NCBI RefSeq assembly: GCF_003284965.1
Contig: NZ_QMEW01000044.1
Span: 1 to 33,097 of the forward strand
Reading direction: 5' to 3'
Length of the DNA: 33,097 bases
DNA from: Mycolicibacterium sp. GF69
GTDB taxonomy: Bacteria > Actinomycetota > Actinomycetes > Mycobacteriales > Mycobacteriaceae
Under the pieces are notes generated by a model. The model was not told where the DNA came from. It did no database searches and worked only from the letters and a program-made list of their open reading frames with translations. The position numbers and the translations under genes are program-made. Positions 16,981 to 24,607 of the stretch are shown here, one piece after another. Each line of letters starts with the position of its first letter. Position 1 is the first letter of the stretch.

Positions 16981-18465
16981 TCAGCGCTTGGAGCGCTGAC
17001 GGATCCGCGTAGTGAGTTCTTTGACGTGATCGAAGACCTCACGCCGCTCGGCCATTTCGCCGCGAATCTTCTTCTCCGCGTACATCACTGTGGTGTGGTC
17101 GCGACCGAACGCCTGGCCGATCTTGGGCAGCGACAGGTCGGTCAGCTCGCGGCACAGGTACATGGCGATCTGCCGGGATTGCGCGAGCGCGCGGGTCTTG
17201 CCCGGGCCGCGCAGTTCCTCGACCGTGGTCTCGAAGTACTCGGCGGTGGCCGCCATGATCGCCGCGGTGCTGATCTGCATGGTGCTGGCGTCGGAGATCA
17301 AATCGCGCAGCACGATCTCGGCCAGCGATTTGTCGATCGTCGTCTTGTTCAGCGACGCGAACGCCGTGACCCGGATGAGCGCCCCCTCGAGCTCGCGGAT
17401 ATTGCGCTCGATGCTGCTGGCGATGAGTTCGAGCACGTCGTTGGGCACATCGAGTCGGTCCATCTGCGCCTTCTTGCGCAGGATCGCGATCCGTGTCTCC
17501 AACTCGGGCGGCTGAACGTCGGTGATCAGGCCCCACTCGAAACGGGTACGCAGCCGGTCCTCGAGGGTGGCCAGCTGTTTGGGTGGCCGGTCCGAGGAGA
17601 TGACGATCTGCTTGTTGGCGTTGTGCAGCGTGTTGAAGGTGTGGAAGAACTCTTCCTGGATACCTTCCTTGCCCTCGATGAACTGAATGTCGTCGACCAG
17701 CAGGACATCGATGTCGCGGTAGCTGCGCTTGAAGGACGCCTTGCGGTCGTCGCGTAGCGAGTTGATGAAGTCGTTGGTGAATTCCTCGGTCGAGACGTAC
17801 TTGACGCGCATGCCGGGAAACAGGCGTTGGGCGTAGTTGCCCGCCGCGTGGAGGAGGTGAGTTTTTCCGAGGCCGGACTCACCCCAGATGAACAGGGGGT
17901 TGTACGCGCGTGCCGGTGCCTCTGCGATCGCCAGCGTCGCGGCGTGGGCGAACCGGTTCGACGCGCCGATGACGAATGTGTCGAACGTGTAGCGACGGTT
18001 GAGGTTGACCGCGGCCGAGTCGTCGGTCAGCGTGCTCGGCGGCCGGCTGGTGAAGTACGTCGGCCAGCTCTCCTCGGCGCTGGCACGCGCCTCGAAGTCC
18101 TCGTCGACCTCGTCGGGTTCCGTGACCGCCGACGATCCGTTGTGCGGGGCTTCGGTGTCGTCGGGACCGGGGTCGGCGATGCGCACACCGAGCTCGACGC
18201 GTTGGCCGAGCTGACGGGACAGCGCGCTGATGATCGGCTCTCGCAGGTGACGCTCGATCTCGTTCTGGACGAACGGCGTGGGCACCGACAGCAGGGCAAA
18301 GCCCTCCGTGATGACAAGCGGTTTGACCAGCTTTAACCAGGCCCTTTGTTGCGGGGTGAGGATCGGGCCGGTGACACCGTCGGCCGCCGCGGAAGAGTTG
18401 CCGTTGAGTTCGGCGACCACCGTGTTCCAGACGGCGACAAACGGAGGATCGGGGTCAGCTGTCAA
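16981..18465 (-). CDS. dnaA: Chromosomal replication initiator protein DnaA
   Basis: The 494-residue AAA+ initiator binds DnaA boxes and opens oriC. The start is the TTG at 18463-18465, as used in M. tuberculosis dnaA, with AGGGGG upstream. Domain I (about 1-95) includes PQQRAWLKLVKPL and VQNEIERHLREPI. Domain II (about 96-155) is an acidic linker. Domain III has Walker A GESGLGKT (195-202), Walker B VLLVDD (254-259) and a sensor/arginine-finger region EDRLRTRFEWGLI. Domain IV ends with the DnaA signature GRDHTTVMYAEKKI, which contacts the boxes. The leader overlaps DnaA boxes, consistent with autoregulation. Confidence 0.98.
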   Translation of the reverse strand: MTADPDPPFVAVWNTVVAELNGNSSAAADGVTGPILTPQQRAWLKLVKPLVITEGFALLSVPTPFVQNEIERHLREPIISALSRQLGQRVELGVRIADPGPDDTEAPHNGSSAVTEPDEVDEDFEARASAEESWPTYFTSRPPSTLTDDSAAVNLNRRYTFDTFVIGASNRFAHAATLAIAEAPARAYNPLFIWGESGLGKTHLLHAAGNYAQRLFPGMRVKYVSTEEFTNDFINSLRDDRKASFKRSYRDIDVLLVDDIQFIEGKEGIQEEFFHTFNTLHNANKQIVISSDRPPKQLATLEDRLRTRFEWGLITDVQPPELETRIAILRKKAQMDRLDVPNDVLELIASSIERNIRELEGALIRVTAFASLNKTTIDKSLAEIVLRDLISDASTMQISTAAIMAATAEYFETTVEELRGPGKTRALAQSRQIAMYLCRELTDLSLPKIGQAFGRDHTTVMYAEKKIRGEMAERREVFDHVKELTTRIRQRSKR

Positions 18466-18519
18466 CGACCACTACCCCCTTGCGGCCGACTCAGAGACGA
18501 CCAAATGAACGATGACGAT

Positions 18520-18552
18520 CTGTCCACAAAGTTATCCACAGGTTGTGGAAAC
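18520..18552. promoter_or_regulatory. DnaA-box cluster in the dnaA leader
   Basis: CTGTCCACA (18520-18528) has one mismatch to the mycobacterial consensus, TTATCCACA (18532-18540) is perfect, and TGTGGAAAC (18544-18552) is an opposite-facing weak box. All three fall within 33 bp, about 55-87 bp upstream of the dnaA start codon. Confidence 0.8.
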
Positions 18553-18559
18553 AGGACAA
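18531..18559 (-). promoter_or_regulatory. Candidate dnaA promoter overlapped by DnaA boxes
   Basis: On the minus strand TTGTCC (18554-18559), a 17-bp spacer and GATAAC (18531-18536) resemble a housekeeping promoter. The perfect DnaA box overlaps the -10 and another lies in the spacer. The -10 is a 4/6 match, so the call is tentative. Confidence 0.35.
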
Positions 18560-18826
18560 ACGTCGTCGTTCTGTTGTCTACCGGCGGGGAGGCCGCGGGC
18601 CGGGGCACATCACGGTTGTGAGGCATCCTGTGGGCTCACGGCTAGTCGGGCATCCTCGCTTCGTTGTCCGTCGCCGTTTCGTTATCGAACGGCCTTGGCA
18701 GAAGCTAACAGGTTTCTTCGCGGGTGCCAACCGTTCGGCAACATTGTGTGGACGGATATTTTTCGGCCGAGCGCGGCGGTGACGGGTGTTGCAAATGTGG
18801 CTGTTCGCACGGGCATTCGGCAAGGT

Positions 18827-18855
18827 TTGACCCAGCGAAATCTCGTCAGTACCCT
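18827..18855 (+). promoter_or_regulatory. Housekeeping promoter for rpmH-rnpA
   Basis: TTGACC (18827-18832), a 17-bp spacer, then TACCCT (18850-18855) gives a good SigA-type -35/-10 pair facing rpmH. It implies a leader of about 155 nt before the rpmH start codon. Confidence 0.65.
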
Positions 18856-19018
18856 CGAACAGTCGCCCGTACGAGGCGATACGGCTGCGACCCAGCACCG
18901 ACTGGGGACCGCGCCGGCTAGCAAGACGGACGAGAGCTTACCAACGGCAACCGCGTCCACACCGATTCGTACGTAGTCGGTGGGGTGCGGATGCCAGACG
19001 CAACAAGGAGAGACAGCC

Positions 19019-19162
19019 GTGGCCAAGGGCAAGCGGACCTTCCAGCCGAACAACCGGCGCCGGGCGCGCGTGCACGGCTTCCGGCTGCGGATGCGGACCC
19101 GGGCCGGCCGGGCGATCGTCGCGAACCGACGCGGCAAAGGCCGGCGCAAGCTGACTGCGTGA
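19019..19162 (+). CDS. rpmH: 50S ribosomal protein L34
   Basis: The 47-residue basic protein has the L34 pattern KRTFQPNNRRRARVHGFRLRM and ends RRGKGRRKLTA. The start is the GTG at 19019, eight bases after AAGGAG, giving the invariant MAKGKRTFQ. It is the first gene of the rpmH-rnpA-yidD-yidC-jag-rsmG-parA-parB run. It is a structural protein of the large ribosomal subunit. Confidence 0.98.
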   Translation: MAKGKRTFQPNNRRRARVHGFRLRMRTRAGRAIVANRRGKGRRKLTA

Positions 19163-19195
19163 TTCCCACGTGACTCCAAGCGGGAATTGACGCCG

Positions 19196-19555
19196 GTGCT
19201 TCCGGCGCGGTACCGGATGACGCGTTCGGCCGAGTTCGGGACCACGGTCAGCCGAGGGGTGCGAGCGGTGCAGCCCGATCTCGTCGTGCACGCCATGCGG
19301 GTCGATACCGGCGCAGGCTCGGGCCCACGAATCGGGCTGGTGGTGTCCAAAGCCGTCGGGAACGCCGTGCAGCGGCATCGAGTGGCCCGACGACTGCGCC
19401 ACGTCGCGCACACGCTGATCGACGAGCTGGATCCCGCCGATCGGGTGGTCATCCGCGCCCTGCCCAGCAGCCGGCACGCGATATCGGCCCGCCTCGAACA
19501 GGAGTTGCGGACGGCCCTGCGGCGGACCCGTCCGACGACCGGGGTATCGCGATGA
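19196..19555 (+). CDS. rnpA: Ribonuclease P protein component
   Basis: This protein subunit assists the RnpB ribozyme in trimming tRNA 5' leaders. I choose the GTG at 19196 (119 residues, MLPARYRMTRSAEF), which aligns with the family N-terminus; a TTG at 19187 would add only three residues. The RNA-binding RNR motif region is AVGNAVQRHRVARRLRHV (about 60-77). RVVIRALPSS is the conserved late strand. It lies 33 bp after rpmH and overlaps yidD by 4 nt (ATGA). Confidence 0.94.
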   Translation: MLPARYRMTRSAEFGTTVSRGVRAVQPDLVVHAMRVDTGAGSGPRIGLVVSKAVGNAVQRHRVARRLRHVAHTLIDELDPADRVVIRALPSSRHAISARLEQELRTALRRTRPTTGVSR

Positions 19556-19932
19556 GGCGCTCGATGGCATCGGCGGGAGCTCGGGCGGCCCGCGCGGTGA
19601 TCTATGTGATCCAGCTGTACCGGCACACGATCTCGCCGCTGCGGTTACCGACCTGCCGGTTCACTCCGACCTGCAGCCAGTACGCGGTGGATGCGCTGAG
19701 CGAGTTCGGTCTCCTGCACGGGGGATGGCTCGCGACGGTACGGCTGCTGAAATGCGGGCCGTGGCATAGGGGAGGATGGGACCCGATTCCGGAACGCTCG
19801 ACACCGGAACGGCAACGCGACGCGCATGCGTCGTGTGCGCCCGCAGACCATTCCTTAAAGGATCGGGACACAGCCGCCGGCGTCAGTGGCGGCGCCCCAG
19901 CATTGCGATCAGGAAGCGAGACGCGTGTTTAA
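19552..19932 (+). CDS. yidD: Membrane protein insertion efficiency factor YidD
   Basis: This 126-residue protein has the YidD core in the first ~80 residues: an amphipathic N-terminal stretch VIYVIQLYRHTISPL, then the cysteine signature CRFTPTCSQYA (about 36-46) and the LKCGPWHRGGWDPIP motif. The tail beyond about residue 85 is polar, poorly conserved and longer than in E. coli YidD. YidD is thought to aid Sec/YidC-dependent insertion of inner-membrane proteins. Its stop overlaps the yidC start by 8 nt, so the two are translationally coupled. Confidence 0.93.
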   Translation: MRRSMASAGARAARAVIYVIQLYRHTISPLRLPTCRFTPTCSQYAVDALSEFGLLHGGWLATVRLLKCGPWHRGGWDPIPERSTPERQRDAHASCAPADHSLKDRDTAAGVSGGAPALRSGSETRV

Positions 19933-21049
19933 CTGGTTCAGCCTGGACATCATCTACTACCCGGTGTCGGCGATCATGTGGGTCTGGTACAAGCTGTTCG
20001 CCTTCCTGCTCGGCCCGTCCAACTTCTTCGCCTGGGCGCTGTCCGTGATGTTCCTGGTGTTCACCCTGCGAGCGATCCTCTACAAGCCGTTCGTCAAGCA
20101 GATCCGTACGACGCGACAGATGCAGGAGCTGCAGCCGCAGATCAAGGCGCTGCAGAAGAAGTACGGCAAGGATCGCCAGCGGATGGCGCTGGAGATGCAG
20201 AAGCTGCAACGCGAGCACGGGTTCAACCCGATCCTGGGCTGCCTTCCGATGCTCGCCCAGGTGCCGGTGTTCCTCGGGCTGTTCCACGTGCTGCGGTCGT
20301 TCAACCGGACGCAGGGCGGCTTCGGTCAGATCCAGCTCTCCGTCGAGCAGAACCGGGCTACCGGCAACTACGTTTTCAGCCCGGCCGACGTGGCCAACTT
20401 CCTGGACGCCCATCTGTTCGGTGCGCCGTTGGGCGCGACCATGATTCAAACCTCCGGTCTGGACGCCTTCACCGTGTTCAACCGGGGAGCGGTCATCGGG
20501 GTCGGCGTGCCGATCATGATCCTGGCCGGCATCGCGACCTACTTCAACAGCCGGGCATCGGTGGCGCGGCAGAGCCCAGAAGCCGCTGCCAATCCGCAGA
20601 CCGCGATGATGAACAAACTGGCGCTGTATGTGTTCCCGCTGGGCGTCGTGGTCGGCGGGCCGTTCCTCCCGCTGGCGATCATCATGTACTGGCTCGCCAA
20701 CAACATTTGGACCTTCGGTCAGCAGCACTACGTGTTCGGCAAGATCGAAAAAGAAGAAGAGGCCAAGAAGGTCGAGGCGCAGGAGCGGCAGGCCAAGAAC
20801 GCACCGCCGCCGGGGGCGAAGCCGAACCGCAACCGCAAGGCTCAGACCGCTCAGACAACGGAAGCGGTGGCCGGGTCGGATGCGCAGAGCCCCGACGCCG
20901 CCGAGAGCGCGGCGGCGGACAACGGCGCCGCTGACAAGAAGTCGACGGGCGGCAGTCCCGGTAAGACGGCAACCGGGGCGGGCAATCGCGCGCCGCGCCC
21001 CGGGGCCAGCCCGCGCCCCGGCGCGCGGCCGAAGAAACGTAAACGGTGA
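19925..21049 (+). CDS. yidC: Membrane protein insertase YidC
   Basis: The insertase has 374 residues from the GTG at 19925, placed 6-9 nt after AGGAAG and giving MFNWFSLDIIYYPVS. It inserts and folds membrane proteins, alone or with SecYEG. The Gram-positive-type core is present: a first TM helix, then the conserved cytoplasmic hairpin MQELQPQIKALQKKYGKD. The helices around FNPILGCLPMLAQVPVFLGLF, VPIMILAGIATYFNSR and LYVFPLGVVVGGPFLPLAI follow. The charged C-terminal tail (about 285-374) is Ala/Pro/Lys-rich, ending RPKKRKR, and probably contacts the ribosome. No lipoprotein signal is seen, unlike Bacillus SpoIIIJ. Confidence 0.97.
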   Translation: MFNWFSLDIIYYPVSAIMWVWYKLFAFLLGPSNFFAWALSVMFLVFTLRAILYKPFVKQIRTTRQMQELQPQIKALQKKYGKDRQRMALEMQKLQREHGFNPILGCLPMLAQVPVFLGLFHVLRSFNRTQGGFGQIQLSVEQNRATGNYVFSPADVANFLDAHLFGAPLGATMIQTSGLDAFTVFNRGAVIGVGVPIMILAGIATYFNSRASVARQSPEAAANPQTAMMNKLALYVFPLGVVVGGPFLPLAIIMYWLANNIWTFGQQHYVFGKIEKEEEAKKVEAQERQAKNAPPPGAKPNRNRKAQTAQTTEAVAGSDAQSPDAAESAAADNGAADKKSTGGSPGKTATGAGNRAPRPGASPRPGARPKKRKR

Positions 21050-21082
21050 CCGGGCCAGACCGGTGGGATGAGGAGAGACGAC

Positions 21083-21628
21083 ATGGCAGACGCCGACACG
21101 ACTGAACGCGACGATGTGATCGAAGACGAGAGGAATGCGGCCACTCCGGCTGCGGGGGACGACCTCGAGGAGAGGTTGGTCGCCGAGGGCGAGATCGCCG
21201 GCGATTACCTCGAGGAGTTGCTCGACCTGCTCGACTTCGACGGCGACATCGACCTTGACGTCGAGGGGGACCGCGCGGTGGTCAGCATCGACGGCGGCGG
21301 CGACCTGACCAAGCTGGTCGGCCGCAAAGGCGAGGTGCTTGACGCGCTGCAGGAGCTGACGCGGCTGGCCGTTCATCAGAAGACGGGTGAGCGCAGCCGG
21401 CTGATGCTCGACATCGCGCGTTGGCGTCGCCGGCGGCGCGAGGAGCTGGCCGCGCTCGGCGACAAGGTGGCCAGGCGCGTGCTGGAGACCGGCGAGCGCG
21501 AAGAGCTCGCTCCGATGACACCGTTCGAGCGCAAAATCGTGCACGACGCCGTGGCCGCCGTCGACGGGGTCCACAGCGAGAGCGAGGGCGTCGAGCCGTC
21601 GCGCCGTGTGGTCGTGCTTGCCGACTGA
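21083..21628 (+). CDS. jag: R3H/KH domain RNA-binding protein (Jag/KhpB-like)
   Basis: The protein has 181 residues from the ATG at 21083, after GAGGAGAG. An acidic N-terminus is followed by a KH-type domain with LVGRKGEVLDALQ (GRKG at 80-83). An R3H domain near the C-terminus carries R150-x3-H154 (ERKIVHDAV). Jag/KhpB proteins bind RNA and, in streptococci, influence cell elongation; in Bacillus the gene is linked to spoIIIJ (yidC). The N-terminal Jag_N domain of firmicute proteins is not evident, so this is the short actinobacterial form (Rv3920c-like). It follows yidC by 33 bp. Confidence 0.93.
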   Translation: MADADTTERDDVIEDERNAATPAAGDDLEERLVAEGEIAGDYLEELLDLLDFDGDIDLDVEGDRAVVSIDGGGDLTKLVGRKGEVLDALQELTRLAVHQKTGERSRLMLDIARWRRRRREELAALGDKVARRVLETGEREELAPMTPFERKIVHDAVAAVDGVHSESEGVEPSRRVVVLAD

Positions 21629-21688
21629 GGCAGAGTTACACGTATGTAGTTCAGACGGCGTCGAGCGTCCGACGCGACGATCCGGAGG

Positions 21689-22378
21689 ATGTTTCACGTG
21701 AAACATGGCGAGGTGTCGGCGCCCCCGGAGGCGGTCGGCACCTTGTTCGCAGAGCGCCTCGAGCGGGCCGAACTCTACGCCGCGATCCTCGCGGGGGCCG
21801 GCGTGGAGCGCGGCCTCCTGGGGCCGCGGGAGGTGGATCGGCTGTGGGACCGCCACATTCTCAACAGCGCGGCAGTGTCCGAACTCATCGATCCAGGCCG
21901 TCGAGTCGCCGACATTGGCAGTGGCGCGGGGCTGCCCGGGATACCGTTGGCATTGGCCCGGCCGGATCTGCACCTCACGCTGATCGAGCCGCTCCTGCGC
22001 CGCAGCGACTTTCTCCGCGAAGTGGTCGAGGAGCTCGAGATCGACGTGACCGTCGTGCGTGGCCGCGCCGAGGAGCCTGGGGTGAGAAAGCAAGTGGGGG
22101 AGATGGACGTGGTGGTGTCGAGGGCGGTGGCCTCCCTGGACAAGCTGACCCGATGGAGCATGCCGCTGCTTCGCAGCGATGGCCACATGTTCGCCCTGAA
22201 GGGCGAGCGTGCCGAAGAGGAGATCCGTGACCACCGGCGTGTGATGACGTCGCTCGGTGCGGCCGATGTAAGGGTAATGAGGTGTGGCGCGAACTACTTG
22301 GATCCACCCGCGACCGTCGTCGTGGCACGGCGGGAGAAGGCGGTAGCTCACCGACCAACGGGCAGGAGACGAGGATGA
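21689..22378 (+). CDS. rsmG: 16S rRNA (guanine-N7) methyltransferase RsmG (GidB)
   Basis: This enzyme methylates N7 of G527 (E. coli numbering) in 16S rRNA; loss gives low-level streptomycin resistance in mycobacteria. The 229-residue frame has LWDRHILNS (52-60), the SAM-binding motif VADIGSGAGLPG (73-84), and SRAVASLDKLTRW and FALKGE further on. The N-terminus MFHVKH is encoded by a parS site. The start is uncertain: GGAGG (21684-21688) abuts the ATG at 21689 but is ideally placed for the in-frame GTG at 21698. A GTG at 21713 would align with the annotated M. tuberculosis start. The stop overlaps parA as ATGA. Confidence 0.94.
   Translation: MFHVKHGEVSAPPEAVGTLFAERLERAELYAAILAGAGVERGLLGPREVDRLWDRHILNSAAVSELIDPGRRVADIGSGAGLPGIPLALARPDLHLTLIEPLLRRSDFLREVVEELEIDVTVVRGRAEEPGVRKQVGEMDVVVSRAVASLDKLTRWSMPLLRSDGHMFALKGERAEEEIRDHRRVMTSLGAADVRVMRCGANYLDPPATVVVARREKAVAHRPTGRRRG
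21690..21705. other. parS centromere site 1
   Basis: TGTTTCACGTGAAACA is a perfect match to the 16-bp palindromic parS bound by ParB. It overlaps the first codons of rsmG and is read there as FHVKH. Confidence 0.97.
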
Positions 22379-23391
22379 CAGCGTCGCACAACGGCGCCGG
22401 AACCGACGCCGCACACGATGCGCCCGGCAACGTTTCACGTGAAACCAGAACGCCGGATGTTTCACGTGAAACATGGGCCGACAAGACGGACGCCGCGGCA
22501 TGGGACGCGCCAGTCGGTATCGACACCCCCATCGGAGCCGAAGCCGAGCGGGCGGTGCGGTTGCTGCACGCTGCGTCCAAGGGCAACCTGCCTCGACCCG
22601 AGCGGCAGCGCGTCTTCACCATTGCCAATCAGAAGGGCGGTGTCGGCAAGACGACGACGGCCGTCAACGTCGCGGCAGCGCTCGCGTTGCAGGGGCTGCA
22701 GACGCTCGTCATCGATCTCGATCCGCAGGGCAACGCCAGCACCGCACTGGGCATCGAGCACCGGCCCGGGACGCCGTCGTCGTACGAGGTGCTGATCGGT
22801 GAGATCCCGCTGCGCGACGCCATGCAGCGCAGCCCCCACAGTGAGCGGCTCTATTGCGTGCCCGCGACCATCGACCTCGCCGGCGCCGAGATCGAGTTGG
22901 TGAGCATGGTGGCCCGCGAGGGTCGGCTGCGCAGCGCGCTTGCCTCGCTCACCGATTACAGCTTCGACTACGTCTTTATCGACTGCCCGCCGTCGCTGGG
23001 CCTGTTGACCATCAACGCATTCGTCGCCGCGCCCGAGGTGCTCATCCCGATCCAGTGCGAGTACTACGCGCTCGAGGGCGTCGGCCAATTGATGCGCACG
23101 ATCGAGATGGTCAAGGCGCACCTGAATCCGCAACTCGATGTGACGACGGTGATCCTGACGATGTACGACGGGCGCACCAAACTCGCGGACCAGGTGGCTT
23201 CCGATGTCCGGAGTCACTTCGGGGACAAGGTCCTGCGGACCGTCATCCCGCGCAGCGTCAAGGTGTCGGAAGCACCCGGTTACGGGATGACGATCCTCGA
23301 TTACGACGCCGGCTCGCGCGGTGCGATGAGCTATCTCGATGCCAGCCGGGAGATTGCGGAACGCGGCTTGACCAGGAACCAACACCGATGA
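22375..23391 (+). CDS. parA: Chromosome partitioning ATPase ParA
   Basis: This 338-residue Walker-type ATPase uses ParB-stimulated ATP hydrolysis to move the origin region to the new pole. The ATG at 22375 overlaps the rsmG stop, with AGGAG upstream. The deviant Walker A is KGGVGKTT (87-94), with signature K87. DLDPQGNAST (Walker A') and VFIDCPPSLG (Walker B) follow. The N-terminal ~75 residues are a variable extension, and within it NVSRETRTPDVSRETW is encoded by two parS-type palindromes. It forms an operon with parB (25 bp gap). Confidence 0.97.
   Translation: MTASHNGAGTDAAHDAPGNVSRETRTPDVSRETWADKTDAAAWDAPVGIDTPIGAEAERAVRLLHAASKGNLPRPERQRVFTIANQKGGVGKTTTAVNVAAALALQGLQTLVIDLDPQGNASTALGIEHRPGTPSSYEVLIGEIPLRDAMQRSPHSERLYCVPATIDLAGAEIELVSMVAREGRLRSALASLTDYSFDYVFIDCPPSLGLLTINAFVAAPEVLIPIQCEYYALEGVGQLMRTIEMVKAHLNPQLDVTTVILTMYDGRTKLADQVASDVRSHFGDKVLRTVIPRSVKVSEAPGYGMTILDYDAGSRGAMSYLDASREIAERGLTRNQHR
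22431..22446. other. parS-like site 2 (14-bp core)
   Basis: CGTTTCACGTGAAACC keeps the 14-bp palindromic core GTTTCACGTGAAAC but both outer bases of the 16-mer differ. It lies in the parA coding sequence, read as VSRET. Confidence 0.85.
22458..22473. other. parS centromere site 3
   Basis: TGTTTCACGTGAAACA is a perfect parS within parA, 27 bp from the start of site 2, again read as VSRET. Confidence 0.97.
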
Positions 23392-23416
23392 GCGCTTGCG
23401 CGAAGAGGAGAAAAGA

Positions 23417-24403
23417 ATGACCCAACCAACCCGCAAGCGCAGCGGCCTGGGCCGAGGCCTGGCGTCCCTCATCCCGACCGGACCGGGGGAGGGCGAGCAG
23501 TCCGGCCTCAGCCCTCGGATGGGCGACGCGGCCGCTGATGTGGTGATCGGCGGACCGTCCAACGGCAAAGCCGCCGGCGACGTCGGTGCCGTGTACCGCG
23601 AGATCGATCCGTCGTCGATCGAGCCGAACCCGCGGCAGCCGCGCCAGGTCTTCGACGAGGAGGCGCTCGGCGAACTCGTGCACTCGATCCGCGAGTTCGG
23701 GCTCATGCAACCGATCGTCGTGCGGGCGTTGCCTGCCGGCGAACCGGGCGCCGCCCGCTTCCAACTGGTGATGGGGGAGCGGCGCTGGCGAGCCGCCCAG
23801 CAGGCCGGCCTCGCGGCCATCCCGGCGATCGTGCGGGAGACCACCGATGACGGCATGTTGCGCGACGCGCTGCTGGAGAACATCCACCGTGTGCAGCTGA
23901 ACCCCTTGGAGGAGGCCGCCGCGTATCAGCAGTTGCTCGACGAGTTCGAAGTGACCCACGATGAACTCGCCGCGCGGATCGGCCGGTCGCGGCCGGTGAT
24001 CACGAACATGATCCGGTTGTTGCGCTTGCCCATTGCGGTACAGCGCCGGGTGGCCGCCGGGGTGCTGTCGGCCGGCCATGCGCGCGCCCTGCTGTCGCTC
24101 GAAGGCGGGCCCGAGAAGCAGGAGGAGTTGGCCGCGCGCATCGTCGCCGAGGGTCTGTCGGTGCGGGCGACCGAGGAGGCCGTCACGCTGGCCAACAGTG
24201 CGGGTCCGACGGCGCCGCCGACGCCGAAGCGCAAGCCGATCAACATGCCGGGACTCCAGGATGTTGCCGAGCGGCTGTCGACTGCGTTCGATACTCGGGT
24301 CACGGTCAGCCTCGGCAAACGGAAGGGCAAGATTGTGGTCGAGTTCGGGTCGGTGGACGATTTGCAGCGGATAGTCGAACTGATGAGCGCGTCCGACCGC
24401 TGA
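23417..24403 (+). CDS. parB: Chromosome partitioning protein ParB
   Basis: The 328-residue CTP-dependent clamp loads at parS and spreads to form the partition complex. The start at ATG 23417 follows AGAGGAG. The N-terminal LGRGLASLI (11-19) is the ParA-stimulating motif. The CTP-binding ParB/Srx domain contains PNPRQPR (70-76), GERRWRA (120-126) and ENIHRVQLNP (154-163). The helix-turn-helix that reads parS is at about 180-202 (HDELAARIGRSRPVITNMIRLL region). The C-terminal dimerisation domain ends the protein, with TVSLGKRKGKIVVEFGS. Three cognate parS sites are within 2 kb upstream. Confidence 0.97.
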   Translation: MTQPTRKRSGLGRGLASLIPTGPGEGEQSGLSPRMGDAAADVVIGGPSNGKAAGDVGAVYREIDPSSIEPNPRQPRQVFDEEALGELVHSIREFGLMQPIVVRALPAGEPGAARFQLVMGERRWRAAQQAGLAAIPAIVRETTDDGMLRDALLENIHRVQLNPLEEAAAYQQLLDEFEVTHDELAARIGRSRPVITNMIRLLRLPIAVQRRVAAGVLSAGHARALLSLEGGPEKQEELAARIVAEGLSVRATEEAVTLANSAGPTAPPTPKRKPINMPGLQDVAERLSTAFDTRVTVSLGKRKGKIVVEFGSVDDLQRIVELMSASDR

Positions 24404-24424
24404 CCCACCACACCGGGTAATTAC

Positions 24425-24456
24425 GTCACTGTGACACAACCCCGGTCGCCGGCGAC
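24425..24456. terminator. Two palindromes downstream of parB
   Basis: GTCAC-T-GTGAC (24425-24435) and the 12-bp perfect palindrome GTCGCCGGCGAC (24445-24456) lie 22 and 42 bp after the parB stop. They may form terminator hairpins for the rpmH-parB run. No U-tract follows. Confidence 0.35.
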
Positions 24457-24556
24457 GCAGCCCCGTCCTTCAAAGGAAAATACCTGTGAGACAACGCGTT
24501 TCGTGCCTGCACGCGGCGGCACCGCAAAAGGGAGGACCGACCCGGCCGGACCCTTC

Positions 24557-24588
24557 TATCCTGGAGTGGCGGTGCACATCCGCACCGC
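24557..24588 (+). promoter_or_regulatory. Candidate -10 and inverted repeat before the Rv3916c-like gene
   Basis: TATCCT (24557-24562) fits a mycobacterial -10 element, without a clear -35. GCGGTGC-ACATCC-GCACCGC (24569-24588) is a perfect 7-bp inverted repeat starting 7 bp later, at the expected transcription start. It could be an operator or a leader hairpin. Confidence 0.4.
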
Positions 24589-24607
24589 GTAGGACCCGGG
24601 GAGTCTA

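Larger units (their letters stand above)
18466..19018. other. dnaA-rpmH intergenic region
   Basis: This is a 553-bp divergent region with no convincing gene. It contains the dnaA leader with a cluster of DnaA boxes next to the dnaA start (18520-18552), and an rpmH promoter (18827-18855) about 165 bp from the rpmH start codon. The central part (about 18600-18820) shows no further element that I can support. Confidence 0.8.

Noticed and set aside
18512..18976. A 154-codon plus-strand frame in the dnaA-rpmH intergenic region
   Set aside because: It runs over DnaA boxes and the rpmH promoter, has low-complexity translation and no ribosome-binding site.
19883..22501. An 872-codon minus-strand open frame across yidC, jag, rsmG and parA
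   Set aside because: It is the antisense shadow of four confident genes. Its His/Arg/Leu-rich translation shows no family signature.
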